Shown: piece after piece, positions 44,442 to 53,191 of the stretch
How positions within the stretch are numbered: the first letter of the stretch is position 1
Layout of the letters: the number at the start of each line of letters is the position of its first letter
DNA from: Oscillospiraceae bacterium
GTDB taxonomy: Bacteria; Bacillota; Clostridia; Oscillospirales; CAG-272
Direction: 5' to 3'
Length of the DNA: 64,000 nucleotides
Assembly: GCA_015064415.1 (NCBI GenBank)
Contig: SVSG01000006.1
Location: 18,308 to 82,307 of the forward strand
The notes under the pieces: model-generated
Seen by the model: only the letters and a program-made list of their open reading frames with translations
Databases searched by the model: none
What the model was told of the DNA's origin: nothing
Position numbers and translations under genes: made by a program

Positions 44442-46091
44442 ATGGAAGAGATCATCAGCAGTAATTTTATACACGACATCATTGATGCCGACCTTGCCGA
44501 AAACCCCAACCTCAAGATCCACACCCGCTTCCCTCCCGAGCCCAATGGCTACCTGCACATCGGCTCCGCGAAGGCGATTATGATCAATGTTGAAACCGCG
44601 CGCAAGTACGGGGGCCTTTTCAACCTCCGCTATGACGACACCAACCCCGCCAAGGAGGACACCGAGTACGTCGATTCGATCTACGAGGACCTTTGCTGGC
44701 TGGGTGCCACCCCCACGGGCGGCGTGTTCTACGGCTCGGATTATTTTGACAAGTGCTACGAATTTGCCATCAAGCTGATCAAGGACGGCAAGGCGTACGT
44801 GTGCGACCTTTCCGCAGACGAGCTGCGCGCGACGCGCGGCACGCTCACCCAGAAAGGCACCAACAGCCCCTACCGCGACCGCACGGTGGAGGAAAATCTG
44901 GATCTGTTTGAGCGCATGAAAAACGGCGAGTTCCCCGACGGCTCCAAGACCCTGCGTGCCAAGATCGACATGGCATCCCCCAACATGAATATGCGCGACC
45001 CCGCGATCTACCGCATCGTGCGCGCACATCATCACCGTCAGGGCGACAAGTGGTGCATCTATCCCCTTTACGACTACGCGCACCCCATTCAGGACGCGTT
45101 GGAGGGCATCACGCACTCGCTGTGCTCCTTGGAGTTTGAGAACCACCGTCCGCTTTACGAATGGGTCATCAACAACATCGGCTTTGAAAATCCCCCCAAG
45201 CAGCGTGAGTTTGCGCGCCTTAACATCACCAACACCGTGATGTCCAAGCGCTATCTGCGCTCGCTTGTGGAAAACGGCACCGTGGACGGCTGGGACGATC
45301 CCCGTCTGCCCACCATCTGCGCACTGCGCCGCCGTGGCTACACCCCCTCCTCGATCTTCCGCTTCGTGCGCGAGGCAGGCGTTTCCAAGGCAGACAGTCT
45401 TGTTGACATCGGCATGCTGGAGCATTGCATCCGCGATGAGCTCAACGAGGCCGCGCCCCGCCGCATCGCCATCAAGCGTCCCCTTCTGGTGGAGATCACC
45501 AACTATGAGGGCGAGGAGACCTTCGATCTGCCTAACCATCCGCAAAAGCCCGAGCTTGGCACCAGGCCCCTGCCCTTCACCCGCGAGATCTATATCGACG
45601 CGGACGATTTTGCAGAGGTGCCGCCTCCCAAGTTCTTCCGTCTCAAACCCGAGGGCGAGGTTCGTCTGATGGGCGCATATATCATCAAGTATCAGGGCAT
45701 CGTGAAGAACGAGGACGGCTCGATCGCCAAAATCCTTTGCACCGCCGATCTGGAGACGCGCAACGGCAATCCCGTGGACGGTCGCAAGATCAAGGGCACG
45801 ATCCATTGGCTTTCCGCCAAGTATGCCGCAGACACCACGCTCAAGCTGTATGACAACCTGCTCACGCTGGAGAACCCCTCCGACCTGCCCGAGGACAAGA
45901 CCTATAACGATTACCTCAACCCCGATTCGCTTGTGGTGATCGAGGGCGCGAAGATCGAGCCCTCTCTGGCAAAAGCCACGGCCGGCGACAAGTTCCAGTT
46001 CGTGCGCGACGGCTACTACTGCGCCGACTCCAAGCACGAAGGCACCTTCAACCGCGTTGTAGGCCTCAAGGACAGCTTCCCGAAGAAGTAA
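44442..46091 (+). CDS. glnS: glutamine--tRNA ligase
   Basis: This 549-residue synthetase shows Phe-Pro-Pro-Glu-Pro-Asn-Gly-Tyr-Leu-His-Ile-Gly (HIGH), Arg-Tyr-Asp-Asp-Thr-Asn-Pro, and Val-Met-Ser-Lys-Arg-Tyr-Leu (KMSKS), all specific to GlnRS and its eukaryotic-type relatives. A C-terminal anticodon-binding beta-barrel follows. AAGAGGT precedes the start. Many Bacillota lack GlnRS and use GatCAB, so its presence is informative. Confidence 0.95.
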   Translation: MEEIISSNFIHDIIDADLAENPNLKIHTRFPPEPNGYLHIGSAKAIMINVETARKYGGLFNLRYDDTNPAKEDTEYVDSIYEDLCWLGATPTGGVFYGSDYFDKCYEFAIKLIKDGKAYVCDLSADELRATRGTLTQKGTNSPYRDRTVEENLDLFERMKNGEFPDGSKTLRAKIDMASPNMNMRDPAIYRIVRAHHHRQGDKWCIYPLYDYAHPIQDALEGITHSLCSLEFENHRPLYEWVINNIGFENPPKQREFARLNITNTVMSKRYLRSLVENGTVDGWDDPRLPTICALRRRGYTPSSIFRFVREAGVSKADSLVDIGMLEHCIRDELNEAAPRRIAIKRPLLVEITNYEGEETFDLPNHPQKPELGTRPLPFTREIYIDADDFAEVPPPKFFRLKPEGEVRLMGAYIIKYQGIVKNEDGSIAKILCTADLETRNGNPVDGRKIKGTIHWLSAKYAADTTLKLYDNLLTLENPSDLPEDKTYNDYLNPDSLVVIEGAKIEPSLAKATAGDKFQFVRDGYYCADSKHEGTFNRVVGLKDSFPKK

Positions 46092-46111
46092 AGATAAGGA
46101 AAAGAATAAGC

Positions 46112-46140
46112 GGGGAGGACTTTTGCCAAAAGTCCTCCCC
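46112..46140. terminator. long hairpin after glnS
   Basis: GGGGAGGACTTTTG pairs with AAAAGTCCTCCCC. It lacks a T-run on the + strand, so it may protect the transcript end rather than terminate. Confidence 0.55.
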
Positions 46141-46177
46141 GCACCCCTTTCAAAAGCTTTTACACAAAAAGGACGTC

Positions 46178-46238
46178 AGATTTTGATGCAGAAGGCACGC
46201 TCTTGCGCGAAGGCGTACACGGGTACGTCGAGCAAAAG
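46178..46238 (-). repeat. 61-bp dispersed repeat, copy 1
   Basis: About 90% identical (6 differences in 61, no gaps) to 54003-54063. Both copies lie downstream of leftward genes and next to a terminator. The sequence contains short inverted repeats such as GTAC-CCG-GTAC. Confidence 0.7.
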
Positions 46239-46248
46239 AATGTGACGA

Positions 46249-46285
46249 AAAAGCCCCCGAAAGCAAAATGCTTTTGGGGGCTTTT
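46249..46285. terminator. terminator of the EEP gene
   Basis: AAAAGCCCCCGAAAGC pairs with GCTTTTGGGGGCTTTT just after the leftward stop at 46309. Confidence 0.82.
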
Positions 46286-46308
46286 GTTCTGCGAAAATAT
46301 GGCGTCCT

Positions 46309-47004
46309 TCAGCAAACTTCCGCCGTGTGCGGGCGATGATCCGACGCCACAACAGCGGGGATGTCGGCGGCACAGATCTTGTAATCGGGGCTGACGAAAA
46401 CGTAGTCGATCTTGCGGTCGGGCACGTCCGACGGGTAGGACAAACGCGGCTCGGCAAAGGCAGTTGCCGTGTCCTGCATCCGCGCGCGGATGGGCGCCAG
46501 CACAGGGTTGTCGGGCAGCACGTTAAAGTCGCCCATCAACACACATTTCTCGCTCTTCAAATGCGCGAGAACCGTGTTCACGGCGTTTTGCTGCTCGTCG
46601 GGGTTGAGGCCGAAATGCGTGACCAGCACCGTCACACCGTTTTCCAGCTCCGCTTTCAAGAGGCAACGCGTTTCGTAATAGCCCTCATACGCGTGTGGGA
46701 CGGGATCGGGGATCGGGATCACCTCGGCGTTCACGATCTTGATACGGGAAAGGATGCCGTTGCCGTAAGGATTGTTGCCCGCGACGTCGATCGTCTTGGC
46801 AAAGAAATGGTAGGGGTAGTCCGCAAGGCGCGCAAGCTCCTTTGTCTGTGCGGTGAACTCGGGACGCTCACCCTGATCGTACATTTCGTTGAGTCCCACC
46901 ACATCGGGGGAGCAGTCGCGGATCACCTGCGCCATCATGGGAATATTGATCTCACGTTGCAGATAGGACTTACAATGCTGGGTGTTGAATGTCATGATTT
47001 TCAT
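46309..47004 (-). CDS. endonuclease/exonuclease/phosphatase-fold protein
   Basis: This 231-residue protein is of the EEP family: Thr-Phe-Asn-Thr-Gln-His near the start, Val-Val-Gly-Leu-Asn-Glu-Met, Asn-Gly-Ile-Leu-Ser, Val-Thr-His-Phe-Gly-Leu, Gly-Asp-Phe-Asn-Val, Ile-Asp-Tyr-Val-Phe-Val, and Ser-Asp-His-Arg-Pro. The metal and catalytic residues are complete. Substrates in the family range from DNA ends to phosphorylated lipids and sugars. It is the third gene of a leftward unit with DUF554 and the large PHP protein. Confidence 0.88.
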   Translation of the reverse strand: MKIMTFNTQHCKSYLQREINIPMMAQVIRDCSPDVVGLNEMYDQGERPEFTAQTKELARLADYPYHFFAKTIDVAGNNPYGNGILSRIKIVNAEVIPIPDPVPHAYEGYYETRCLLKAELENGVTVLVTHFGLNPDEQQNAVNTVLAHLKSEKCVLMGDFNVLPDNPVLAPIRARMQDTATAFAEPRLSYPSDVPDRKIDYVFVSPDYKICAADIPAVVASDHRPHTAEVC

Positions 47005-47025
47005 ATACCGTATCTCCTTTTTTCG

Positions 47026-50000
47026 TCAATCCTTGTCGGAAAGTATCTCTTTGAAGGTGTTGAAGGCGTTCGCCATGAAGGTCGCCGCCTGCATGGGGGT
47101 GACCGCTTTTTTCTCGACCTTTTCTCCGCCTGCGGGCTTTTTTGGCTCTTCCGACTTCACCGCAACGGCGTGAAAGCTCTGCTCCGCGCAGATCTCGCCG
47201 ATCGGTGCGGGCGCGGCGGGTGTGAAACGTTCCTCACGGATCGTGATATCGTGGCGGTGGCGGTAATAGTCGGGCACATCGCAAAGCGGCAGTGCTCCGC
47301 CGCAAAAATCGCCGTACGTGGCGCGGGAAAGCTGCTCCTCACCAAGACAAATATCCAGCGTATGCCCGTTGTCATCCGCTTGCAAAAGCGGCTCTTCGGT
47401 GATCAGCAGATCTACGCCTTCCGTAAAAGAAGTGCCGTAACGGGTATTGAAATCCACCGCCGTGAGCGCACTTCCCTTCGGACGGCACCACACGATCATA
47501 CGCCCCTTGGCAGGAAGCGTGAAGCCGCAAAGCGGCGTGATCACGCGATAAAGCGGGCGGAAATTTCCCTGCTCGTGTCTGCCGTTCAATACGTAGCCCG
47601 AAAGCGCCACGGGTGCGCAGGTGTGGTTATAAAGCTCCACGTAAGGAAAAGGATTTTCCACCTCGCCGCAAGGCGAGGTCAGCGCACAGATCTTACTGAT
47701 CAAAAAAGGCGTCAGCAAAAGGAATTTTGTGGCGATCACGCGTCGCTTGCCAAGCATGCCGCGCAGGATCACGCTAACGCGCCGATTTTGCGCCGCGTTG
47801 GGGAAAAGGGCGCATACGGTATGCGTTTTTTTGGCACCAAGGCGCCCCACCTGCACGCTTTGGAAGGGGGCCTGCACCCCCTGCTCGAAGCCGCCCGTGG
47901 GGGTGAGATAAAAGTCTGCGACCACGCCCGTAAGCTCGGCGCTTGCCGTGTTCTTCAACGTGACGGACACCGCGTGCGGCAGCTCGGCGCTCTCGCTGAT
48001 CCCCGCCGTCATCGCACTGATCGCAAGCCCCTTGGGGCGTTCCACAAACACAGGGGAGGTCACGCTATACACGTCACCGTTCACGATCTTCACGTAATAA
48101 TAATCGTATTCCGGTGCAAGCTCCAATTGCCAGCAAAAGCTTTGCCGCACGCCCGCCTTGGCGCGCGCGACCACGATATTGTCCTCGGCCACAAGAAAGA
48201 CCTCGCCAATGCCCTCGGGGCGCTTGGTACTGATCTCCAGCGACACGCTCAGCTTTTTGGGGTTATGCAGGCGCGCACCCAGCCATTCCCCGTTCACGCG
48301 GTAGCGGATCTGCATTGTTTTGTCCATCGTGGCGTAGGTGCGCCCGCGGCGCATGGCGTCCATGATATTTTCCCGCGTCAGAGAATGCGCCAACACCACC
48401 CCCGTGGAGTCGTTTTTCGTGATCCAGTCCGCATTGTGGTTGTCTCCGTTCACAACGGGGGCTGCGTGCCATCCGCGCGCCAGCATGGCGGCATAGTGCT
48501 CGTCATAGGTGGCGTTTTTGACCTCGATCAGATTGAGACGGCGGTCAAGCTCGGGGGTGTGTCCCGCGAAGCTGTCAAAGTCGCCCCAGTTGTCGCAGGG
48601 GTGGTTGAACATGGCGATGACGCTCGGGTCATCCGTCAATTTTTCATATAATTTCGGCATCGGGGTATCGGCGGCCGCCAAAAACCAATCGCCGCCAAGC
48701 ACGTTCATGTGCCCCCAGAAGCCCTTCTTGCTCCAGCTGACCTCATAGCCGTAAAGCGTGGCAAAGAGCCCGTTTTGGTGATAGGCATCCGCGATCTTTT
48801 TCTGCGCGGCGATCTCCTCCCGCGTCAGATAGCAGCAATGATCGGTCACAGCAAAAAAGTCTGCTTTGCCCACGTCACGGGCATGCCGCATGGCCTGCTC
48901 AAAGGTGCCTCGCCCGTCGGATTCGACCGTGTGAGAATGCACCTCGCCACGGTAAAGCTGCAGCTCCTTCCCATCCGTCACCACAAAGGCGGAGCGGTGG
49001 TAGGTGCGGTTGCCAAGACCGTCGCGCAAGGAGAGCTCCAGCACGTGCTCGCCGAGCGCAAGCGGCTTTTCGGGGCGAAAGCTCACGGCGTCCGCCCCCC
49101 ACTTAGCCCGCTCGCCCACATTAATGCCGTCCAGATAGACAGCGGAGGTCTTTGTGTTCACCTGCGAGCTATCAAAATACGTCACACGAACGGTGGGGCG
49201 TGTCTCGCCCTCTATCGCCTGCCCCTCAGCAGGATAGAGCGAGGTGATCAGGGGGCCCGTATCATCCACAATCCTCAGCGTCAAGGGAGAGTCCTTGGAG
49301 CCGAGCGACGCGGGATAACAGCGACCGCTCACCTCGATGAAATAAGAAAGCTTGCGACCGACGGCGGCAAGCGCGGCGTAAGGCACCGTAAGCTCCCACG
49401 CGCCCTTTTGATCGCGCCGCGCGGGATAGCGCCGCCACCCGTGCTCGCAAAGCACACACAAAGCGGGCTCGCCCACGTCATGCGGGAAGGTCACGAAACG
49501 AACACGCCAATCGCCCGTAGAAAGACAGAACTGCGCCATGGGCGTGATCGGAAGCACGGCAGGCACAACGTCATCGCCCACAAAGGGAAGCACCTGCCCC
49601 TCGGCGGCAAAGCCGGGTGTGGCGTTTTGCTTGGTGGCCTGCAAAAAGCCGTGCGCGGGGTCGCGCAGATCGATCCCCCAGTGTGCGGCAGTACGCGCGG
49701 GCACGTCGCGGTGAGAGCCGTAATTGACGGGAATGCTGTAAAGCGAGTCCGCAAGCCCCTTGCCGCGCGGCAAAATGTGCAAATGATGCGGGGCGGTCTG
49801 CGCGATGGGGAAAGTCCCCGCCAGCGCCTGCCATCCGCTCGCGGTGCGTGTGGCATGCATGGCAGTCATCACGCGCGGCAGGTGCTCGGTCACGTCGGCG
49901 CACTCCGCGGGAAAGCACGTGGCCACCGTATCCCAGAACGCCTGCATGTCCGCCTCGGGATCCCCATACAAATTCAATCTTTCAGCGCTCAAAGGGCGAA

Positions 50001-50505
50001 ACACGGCACTCTCGCCGCAAGCCAGCAGGTTCTCCCCTGCACGATCGGCCAGCGGGCCTCGCCCCACGATCTTCCCCTTTTGCAAAAGGGCCAGTTCAAA
50101 ATCAAACAGGTCCACGGTCTGCTCACCGGGGTTGCAAATTTCATAAAAGCCGGCACCGTCCACCATTTCCGTTCCCGTTTCCGTCAAAACGAAGGGCGGC
50201 ATCGTGGGCATAGTGCAAAGCGGAACGGTATAAGAGCCGCACTCCTCCCCCTCCAGCAAAAAGGAGTAAGAGAGCGTCTCCCCCTCCAGATGCGCGGCGG
50301 GAAGGGTCGTGCTGTAAAGAGAATAGCTCTCTTCCGCACGAAATCCGTCCGTCGGGAAAAGGCGCAAACGATGACTTGTCGTTTGCGCCTTGTACTGCAA
50401 TTCGATTTTCGAAAGTGCACCGACGCCATCCGCCACGACCAGCTGAAGGGTCAGGGGGCGATTGCGAAATGCATATCGCGGCACGGTGTGAAAGTAAGAA
50501 AGCAT
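47026..50505 (-). CDS. very large PHP-domain protein with lamin-tail-like domains
   Basis: This 1159-residue protein has no signal peptide. A PHP metallophosphatase domain begins near residue 517 (Arg-Gly-Glu-Val-His-Ser-His-Thr-x-Glu-Ser-Asp-Gly, then Ala-Val-Thr-Asp-His-Cys) and continues with Phe-Asn-His-Pro and Gly-Asp-Asn-His motifs. The N-terminal half and the C-terminal third look like immunoglobulin- and lamin-tail-like beta-sandwich repeats (Gly-Phe-Tyr-Glu-Ile-Cys-Asn-Pro-Gly-Glu and Tyr-Val-Glu-Leu-Tyr-Asn-His). A Lys/Glu-rich tail ends the protein. AAAGGAG precedes the start, 12 bp after DUF554. The function is unknown. Confidence 0.78.
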   Translation of the reverse strand: MLSYFHTVPRYAFRNRPLTLQLVVADGVGALSKIELQYKAQTTSHRLRLFPTDGFRAEESYSLYSTTLPAAHLEGETLSYSFLLEGEECGSYTVPLCTMPTMPPFVLTETGTEMVDGAGFYEICNPGEQTVDLFDFELALLQKGKIVGRGPLADRAGENLLACGESAVFRPLSAERLNLYGDPEADMQAFWDTVATCFPAECADVTEHLPRVMTAMHATRTASGWQALAGTFPIAQTAPHHLHILPRGKGLADSLYSIPVNYGSHRDVPARTAAHWGIDLRDPAHGFLQATKQNATPGFAAEGQVLPFVGDDVVPAVLPITPMAQFCLSTGDWRVRFVTFPHDVGEPALCVLCEHGWRRYPARRDQKGAWELTVPYAALAAVGRKLSYFIEVSGRCYPASLGSKDSPLTLRIVDDTGPLITSLYPAEGQAIEGETRPTVRVTYFDSSQVNTKTSAVYLDGINVGERAKWGADAVSFRPEKPLALGEHVLELSLRDGLGNRTYHRSAFVVTDGKELQLYRGEVHSHTVESDGRGTFEQAMRHARDVGKADFFAVTDHCCYLTREEIAAQKKIADAYHQNGLFATLYGYEVSWSKKGFWGHMNVLGGDWFLAAADTPMPKLYEKLTDDPSVIAMFNHPCDNWGDFDSFAGHTPELDRRLNLIEVKNATYDEHYAAMLARGWHAAPVVNGDNHNADWITKNDSTGVVLAHSLTRENIMDAMRRGRTYATMDKTMQIRYRVNGEWLGARLHNPKKLSVSLEISTKRPEGIGEVFLVAEDNIVVARAKAGVRQSFCWQLELAPEYDYYYVKIVNGDVYSVTSPVFVERPKGLAISAMTAGISESAELPHAVSVTLKNTASAELTGVVADFYLTPTGGFEQGVQAPFQSVQVGRLGAKKTHTVCALFPNAAQNRRVSVILRGMLGKRRVIATKFLLLTPFLISKICALTSPCGEVENPFPYVELYNHTCAPVALSGYVLNGRHEQGNFRPLYRVITPLCGFTLPAKGRMIVWCRPKGSALTAVDFNTRYGTSFTEGVDLLITEEPLLQADDNGHTLDICLGEEQLSRATYGDFCGGALPLCDVPDYYRHRHDITIREERFTPAAPAPIGEICAEQSFHAVAVKSEEPKKPAGGEKVEKKAVTPMQAATFMANAFNTFKEILSDKD

Positions 50506-50517
50506 ATGCAGCTCCTT

Positions 50518-51285
50518 TCAAGAAAACAAAAACGTGAAAAGCGGAGTAAGTCCCAGCGGGAAAAGCATGGCGGGCACAAAGTTCATCACCTTGATCTTGG
50601 TGGCACCCAACATATTGGTACCGATGGTCATCAGCAGAAGTGATCCCACCGCCATCATTTCGGCGGCCACCGCCATCGGGATGGCAGAGCCCGCCACCAC
50701 AACGATCAGCGTCAGACTTCCCTGCACCAAAAACAGCCCCACGGCGGAGATCAGCACGCCGCTTCCCATGGAAAGTGCAAAAACCACGGCGGTCAAAAGG
50801 TCGAGGATGGCCTTGGCATAGTAAGTCTCGTGCGTGTGATAAAGTCCGCTTTCCAAGGCGCCCGTAAAGGTCATGGCGCCCACACAGCATGCAAGAAGCG
50901 TGCTGATAAAGCCCTCCGCAATATCGCCCGAGCCCTTCCCCTTGAACAGCTTTTGCACAAAATGCCCGAAGCGCAGGAGCCAACCGTCAAGGTTGAGCAG
51001 CTCGCCCACGATGCCGCCCAGCACCACCGAAAGGATCATCACCAGCACGTTTTGAATTTTCAACGCACCGGAAATACCGATCAGAAGCACGCAAAGACCA
51101 AGCCCCTTTTTGGCGGTATCCACCACGCGCTGTGCCTTGGAGGGGGGGAGCTCGAAAAAGCCGTCCTCCAGCGTGGTAACGCTTTTTTTTCGCGTGGTCA
51201 GCGCGCGAATGCCAAGTCCAAGCAAGGCACCCACCGCCACCGCCGCCGTATTGACAAGGGTTCCCCAAAGAGCCCACTGTGTCAT
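50518..51285 (-). CDS. DUF554 (YqgA-type) membrane protein
   Basis: This 255-residue protein has about seven hydrophobic helices with the DUF554 marks Gly-Thr-Leu-Val-Asn, Gly-Gly-Ile-Val-Gly-Glu, Cys-Val-Gly-Ala-Met, and a Gly-Ser-Gly-Val region. These are possible transporters without known substrate. It heads the leftward unit with the PHP protein and EEP gene. Confidence 0.88.
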   Translation of the reverse strand: MTQWALWGTLVNTAAVAVGALLGLGIRALTTRKKSVTTLEDGFFELPPSKAQRVVDTAKKGLGLCVLLIGISGALKIQNVLVMILSVVLGGIVGELLNLDGWLLRFGHFVQKLFKGKGSGDIAEGFISTLLACCVGAMTFTGALESGLYHTHETYYAKAILDLLTAVVFALSMGSGVLISAVGLFLVQGSLTLIVVVAGSAIPMAVAAEMMAVGSLLLMTIGTNMLGATKIKVMNFVPAMLFPLGLTPLFTFLFS

Positions 51286-51348
51286 AGTTTACCTCACGTT
51301 TCCCGGTCAAAACCGTTTGTGTCAAATAGAGAATTCTAATGATGTTAT

Positions 51349-51377
51349 ATTATACCATAAAAATTACTGCATTGCAA
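51349..51377 (-). promoter_or_regulatory. promoter of the DUF554 unit
   Basis: On the minus strand: TTGCAA (51377-51372), 17 bp, TATAAT (51354-51349). Confidence 0.6.
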
Positions 51378-51395
51378 GAGATTTCGCAAAGAAAA

Positions 51396-51424
51396 CGGGC
51401 GCGTGTCGAAAAAACACGCGCCCG
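51396..51424 (-). terminator. terminator of the DMT transporter gene
   Basis: CGGGCGCGTGT pairs with ACACGCGCCCG and is followed on the minus strand by TTTTCTTT. Confidence 0.8.
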
Positions 51425-51429
51425 AACGC

Positions 51430-52314
51430 TCAAAACTGGACCTTCATCAAAAAAATGGAGCCCGCACCAAGCAAAAAGCCCGCGATCTGCGTAAGCGAAA
51501 GCTTTTCGCGGAAGAAAATGATGCCCGCCAGAAGCGCCGCCAGCATGGTGACGACGGACAGCGTCGGAAACAGAAGCGTTGCCGCGCTCATAGCCGCCAG
51601 CTTCAGAATAAAGAAGTTTGCAAGACTGTTGGAAAGCCCCGAGCCCGCGGCGTACAGGTCCGAGCGCAGATAGCGCCGCGACATCCTCAGCTTGCCCGTG
51701 AAAAGGGCGATCGCAAGAAAGATCACCGACCACGTGAGCATCGCCCACATCATAAAGCCCACCTGATGCAGCTCGGGATAGGCGCTTTGGTGCGCGGTCT
51801 GCGAGATCTGGCAAAATCCGTCACCCAAAATGGTGATGGCCACAAGTATCGCCCACTTGAGGGAAAGGGCGCCCTTCTGCTCTCCCTGCACGTCCTTCTT
51901 TTTGCCGAATTTGAAATTCAGCAAGGCCATGGAGGCAAACATCAGCGCAAAGCCGAGATACCACGAAAGGGTGACGGTATTATGCTGAAGGATCACCCCG
52001 TAAAGGCAGGAAATGACGATGCAGAAGTTGAAAAGCATGTAGGTCAGCGACAAAGGACCGATGCCGAGCGCGCGATACCCGAAAAAGGAGGAGCAAGCAA
52101 TGCACACGCCAAAAAGGATGCCGTAAAGCATGGTGGGCAGGTGGAAGGTGTCACGCGTGACAAAAAAGAGCAAAAAGAAAAGCAAAAACGCGAAAAACGC
52201 CTTGAAAAAGGAGAAGCGCACCACGTCCCCCTCGGGCGTTTTGTTATTCAGCTTCATGAAGGAGGCCTGCGTGACCTGACCGATCACCGCGACGGCATAA
52301 TAAAAAGCGAGCAA
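51430..52314 (-). CDS. EamA/DMT-superfamily transporter
   Basis: This 294-residue membrane protein has ten predicted helices in two repeats, with the DMT-type Ser-Ser-Phe-Phe-Gly-Tyr-Arg-Ala-Leu and the C-terminal Phe-Arg-Glu-Lys-Leu-Ser-Leu-Thr-Gln, plus a Gly-Ala-Gly end. The substrate is unknown. It is a single gene with its own promoter and terminator. Confidence 0.85.
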   Translation of the reverse strand: MLAFYYAVAVIGQVTQASFMKLNNKTPEGDVVRFSFFKAFFAFLLFFLLFFVTRDTFHLPTMLYGILFGVCIACSSFFGYRALGIGPLSLTYMLFNFCIVISCLYGVILQHNTVTLSWYLGFALMFASMALLNFKFGKKKDVQGEQKGALSLKWAILVAITILGDGFCQISQTAHQSAYPELHQVGFMMWAMLTWSVIFLAIALFTGKLRMSRRYLRSDLYAAGSGLSNSLANFFILKLAAMSAATLLFPTLSVVTMLAALLAGIIFFREKLSLTQIAGFLLGAGSIFLMKVQF

Positions 52315-52344
52315 AATATCACCTCATCATACAGCAATGCGTTT

Positions 52345-52450
52345 ATTGTAGCACAACACACGGAAAAAATCAAGGGCTTTTGCAAATTAAAATTGCCGCC
52401 GCGTCCTGCCCCGCGCGGGGCTTGACATTCGCCCCAAAAAGCGTTATAAT
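52345..52450. promoter_or_regulatory. divergent promoters for DMT transporter and tandem hydrolases
   Basis: Leftward: TTGATT (52373-52368), 17 bp, TACAAT (52350-52345). Rightward: TTGACA (52422-52427), 17 bp, TATAAT (52445-52450). Confidence 0.75.
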
Positions 52451-52480
52451 GAAACCGAATTCCGACAAAGGAGCATCGCC

Positions 52481-53149
52481 ATGCAATTTGATAAATTTGA
52501 AACGCTGGATTATCTGATCCACTATCCCGCCGACTACAAAAAGGGGGAGCGTTACCCCGTTCTCTTACAGCTTCACGGTGCGGGCACGCGCGGCATCACG
52601 CTGGCCGAATACGCGCAAAGCAAAAGCTTTTCCGACATGATAAAGGCATCGAATGATGCACTGATCATTGTGGCACCGCACTGCACTGCCGACTCTTGGT
52701 TTGATAAATTTGAAACCCTGATCCGCTTCGCCAACTGGCTCTCGACTGCGCCCTTCACCGACACAGAGCGCCTTTATTTGATGGGTGGCAGTATGGGCGG
52801 CTACGCCGCCTGGCAGTTGGCGATGAGCCAACCTCAGCTTTTTGCTGCAATGATCCCGATCTGCGGCGGCGGGATGTACTGGAACGCCTCGCGCCTTGTA
52901 AACGTACCCGTTTGGGCGTTCCACGGTGCGCACGACACCACCGTTTTCCCCGAGGAGAGCAAGAAATTCATCGAAAAGCTGCAGCGCAAGGGGGCCGAGG
53001 CAAAATTAACCATCTACCCCGATAACGCGCACGATGCGTGGAGCGACACGCAAAGCAATCCCGAGGTCTTCGCCTGGCTGTTGTCGCACAAAAAGAAGGA
53101 GACTCAAAAATTAGAGGTCTCCTGTCAGGGCGCGAAGGAATTCGGATAA
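52481..53149 (+). CDS. alpha/beta hydrolase (esterase type), copy 1
   Basis: This 222-residue protein has the nucleophile elbow Gly-Gly-Ser104-Met-Gly-Gly, acid Asp152 in His-Gly-Ala-His-Asp-Thr-Thr, and His184 in Asp-Asn-Ala-His-Asp-Ala-Trp. The oxyanion region is Leu-His-Gly-Ala-Gly-Thr-Arg-Gly. There is no signal peptide. A likely role is cleavage of esters from imported sugars, in the style of the dienelactone hydrolase/prolyl oligopeptidase-like group. The next gene is a close paralogue. Confidence 0.88.
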   Translation: MQFDKFETLDYLIHYPADYKKGERYPVLLQLHGAGTRGITLAEYAQSKSFSDMIKASNDALIIVAPHCTADSWFDKFETLIRFANWLSTAPFTDTERLYLMGGSMGGYAAWQLAMSQPQLFAAMIPICGGGMYWNASRLVNVPVWAFHGAHDTTVFPEESKKFIEKLQRKGAEAKLTIYPDNAHDAWSDTQSNPEVFAWLLSHKKKETQKLEVSCQGAKEFG

Positions 53150-53191
53150 ACAAAAAGCGGAACAAAATCTATATCAAAAGGGGCAACGGTT

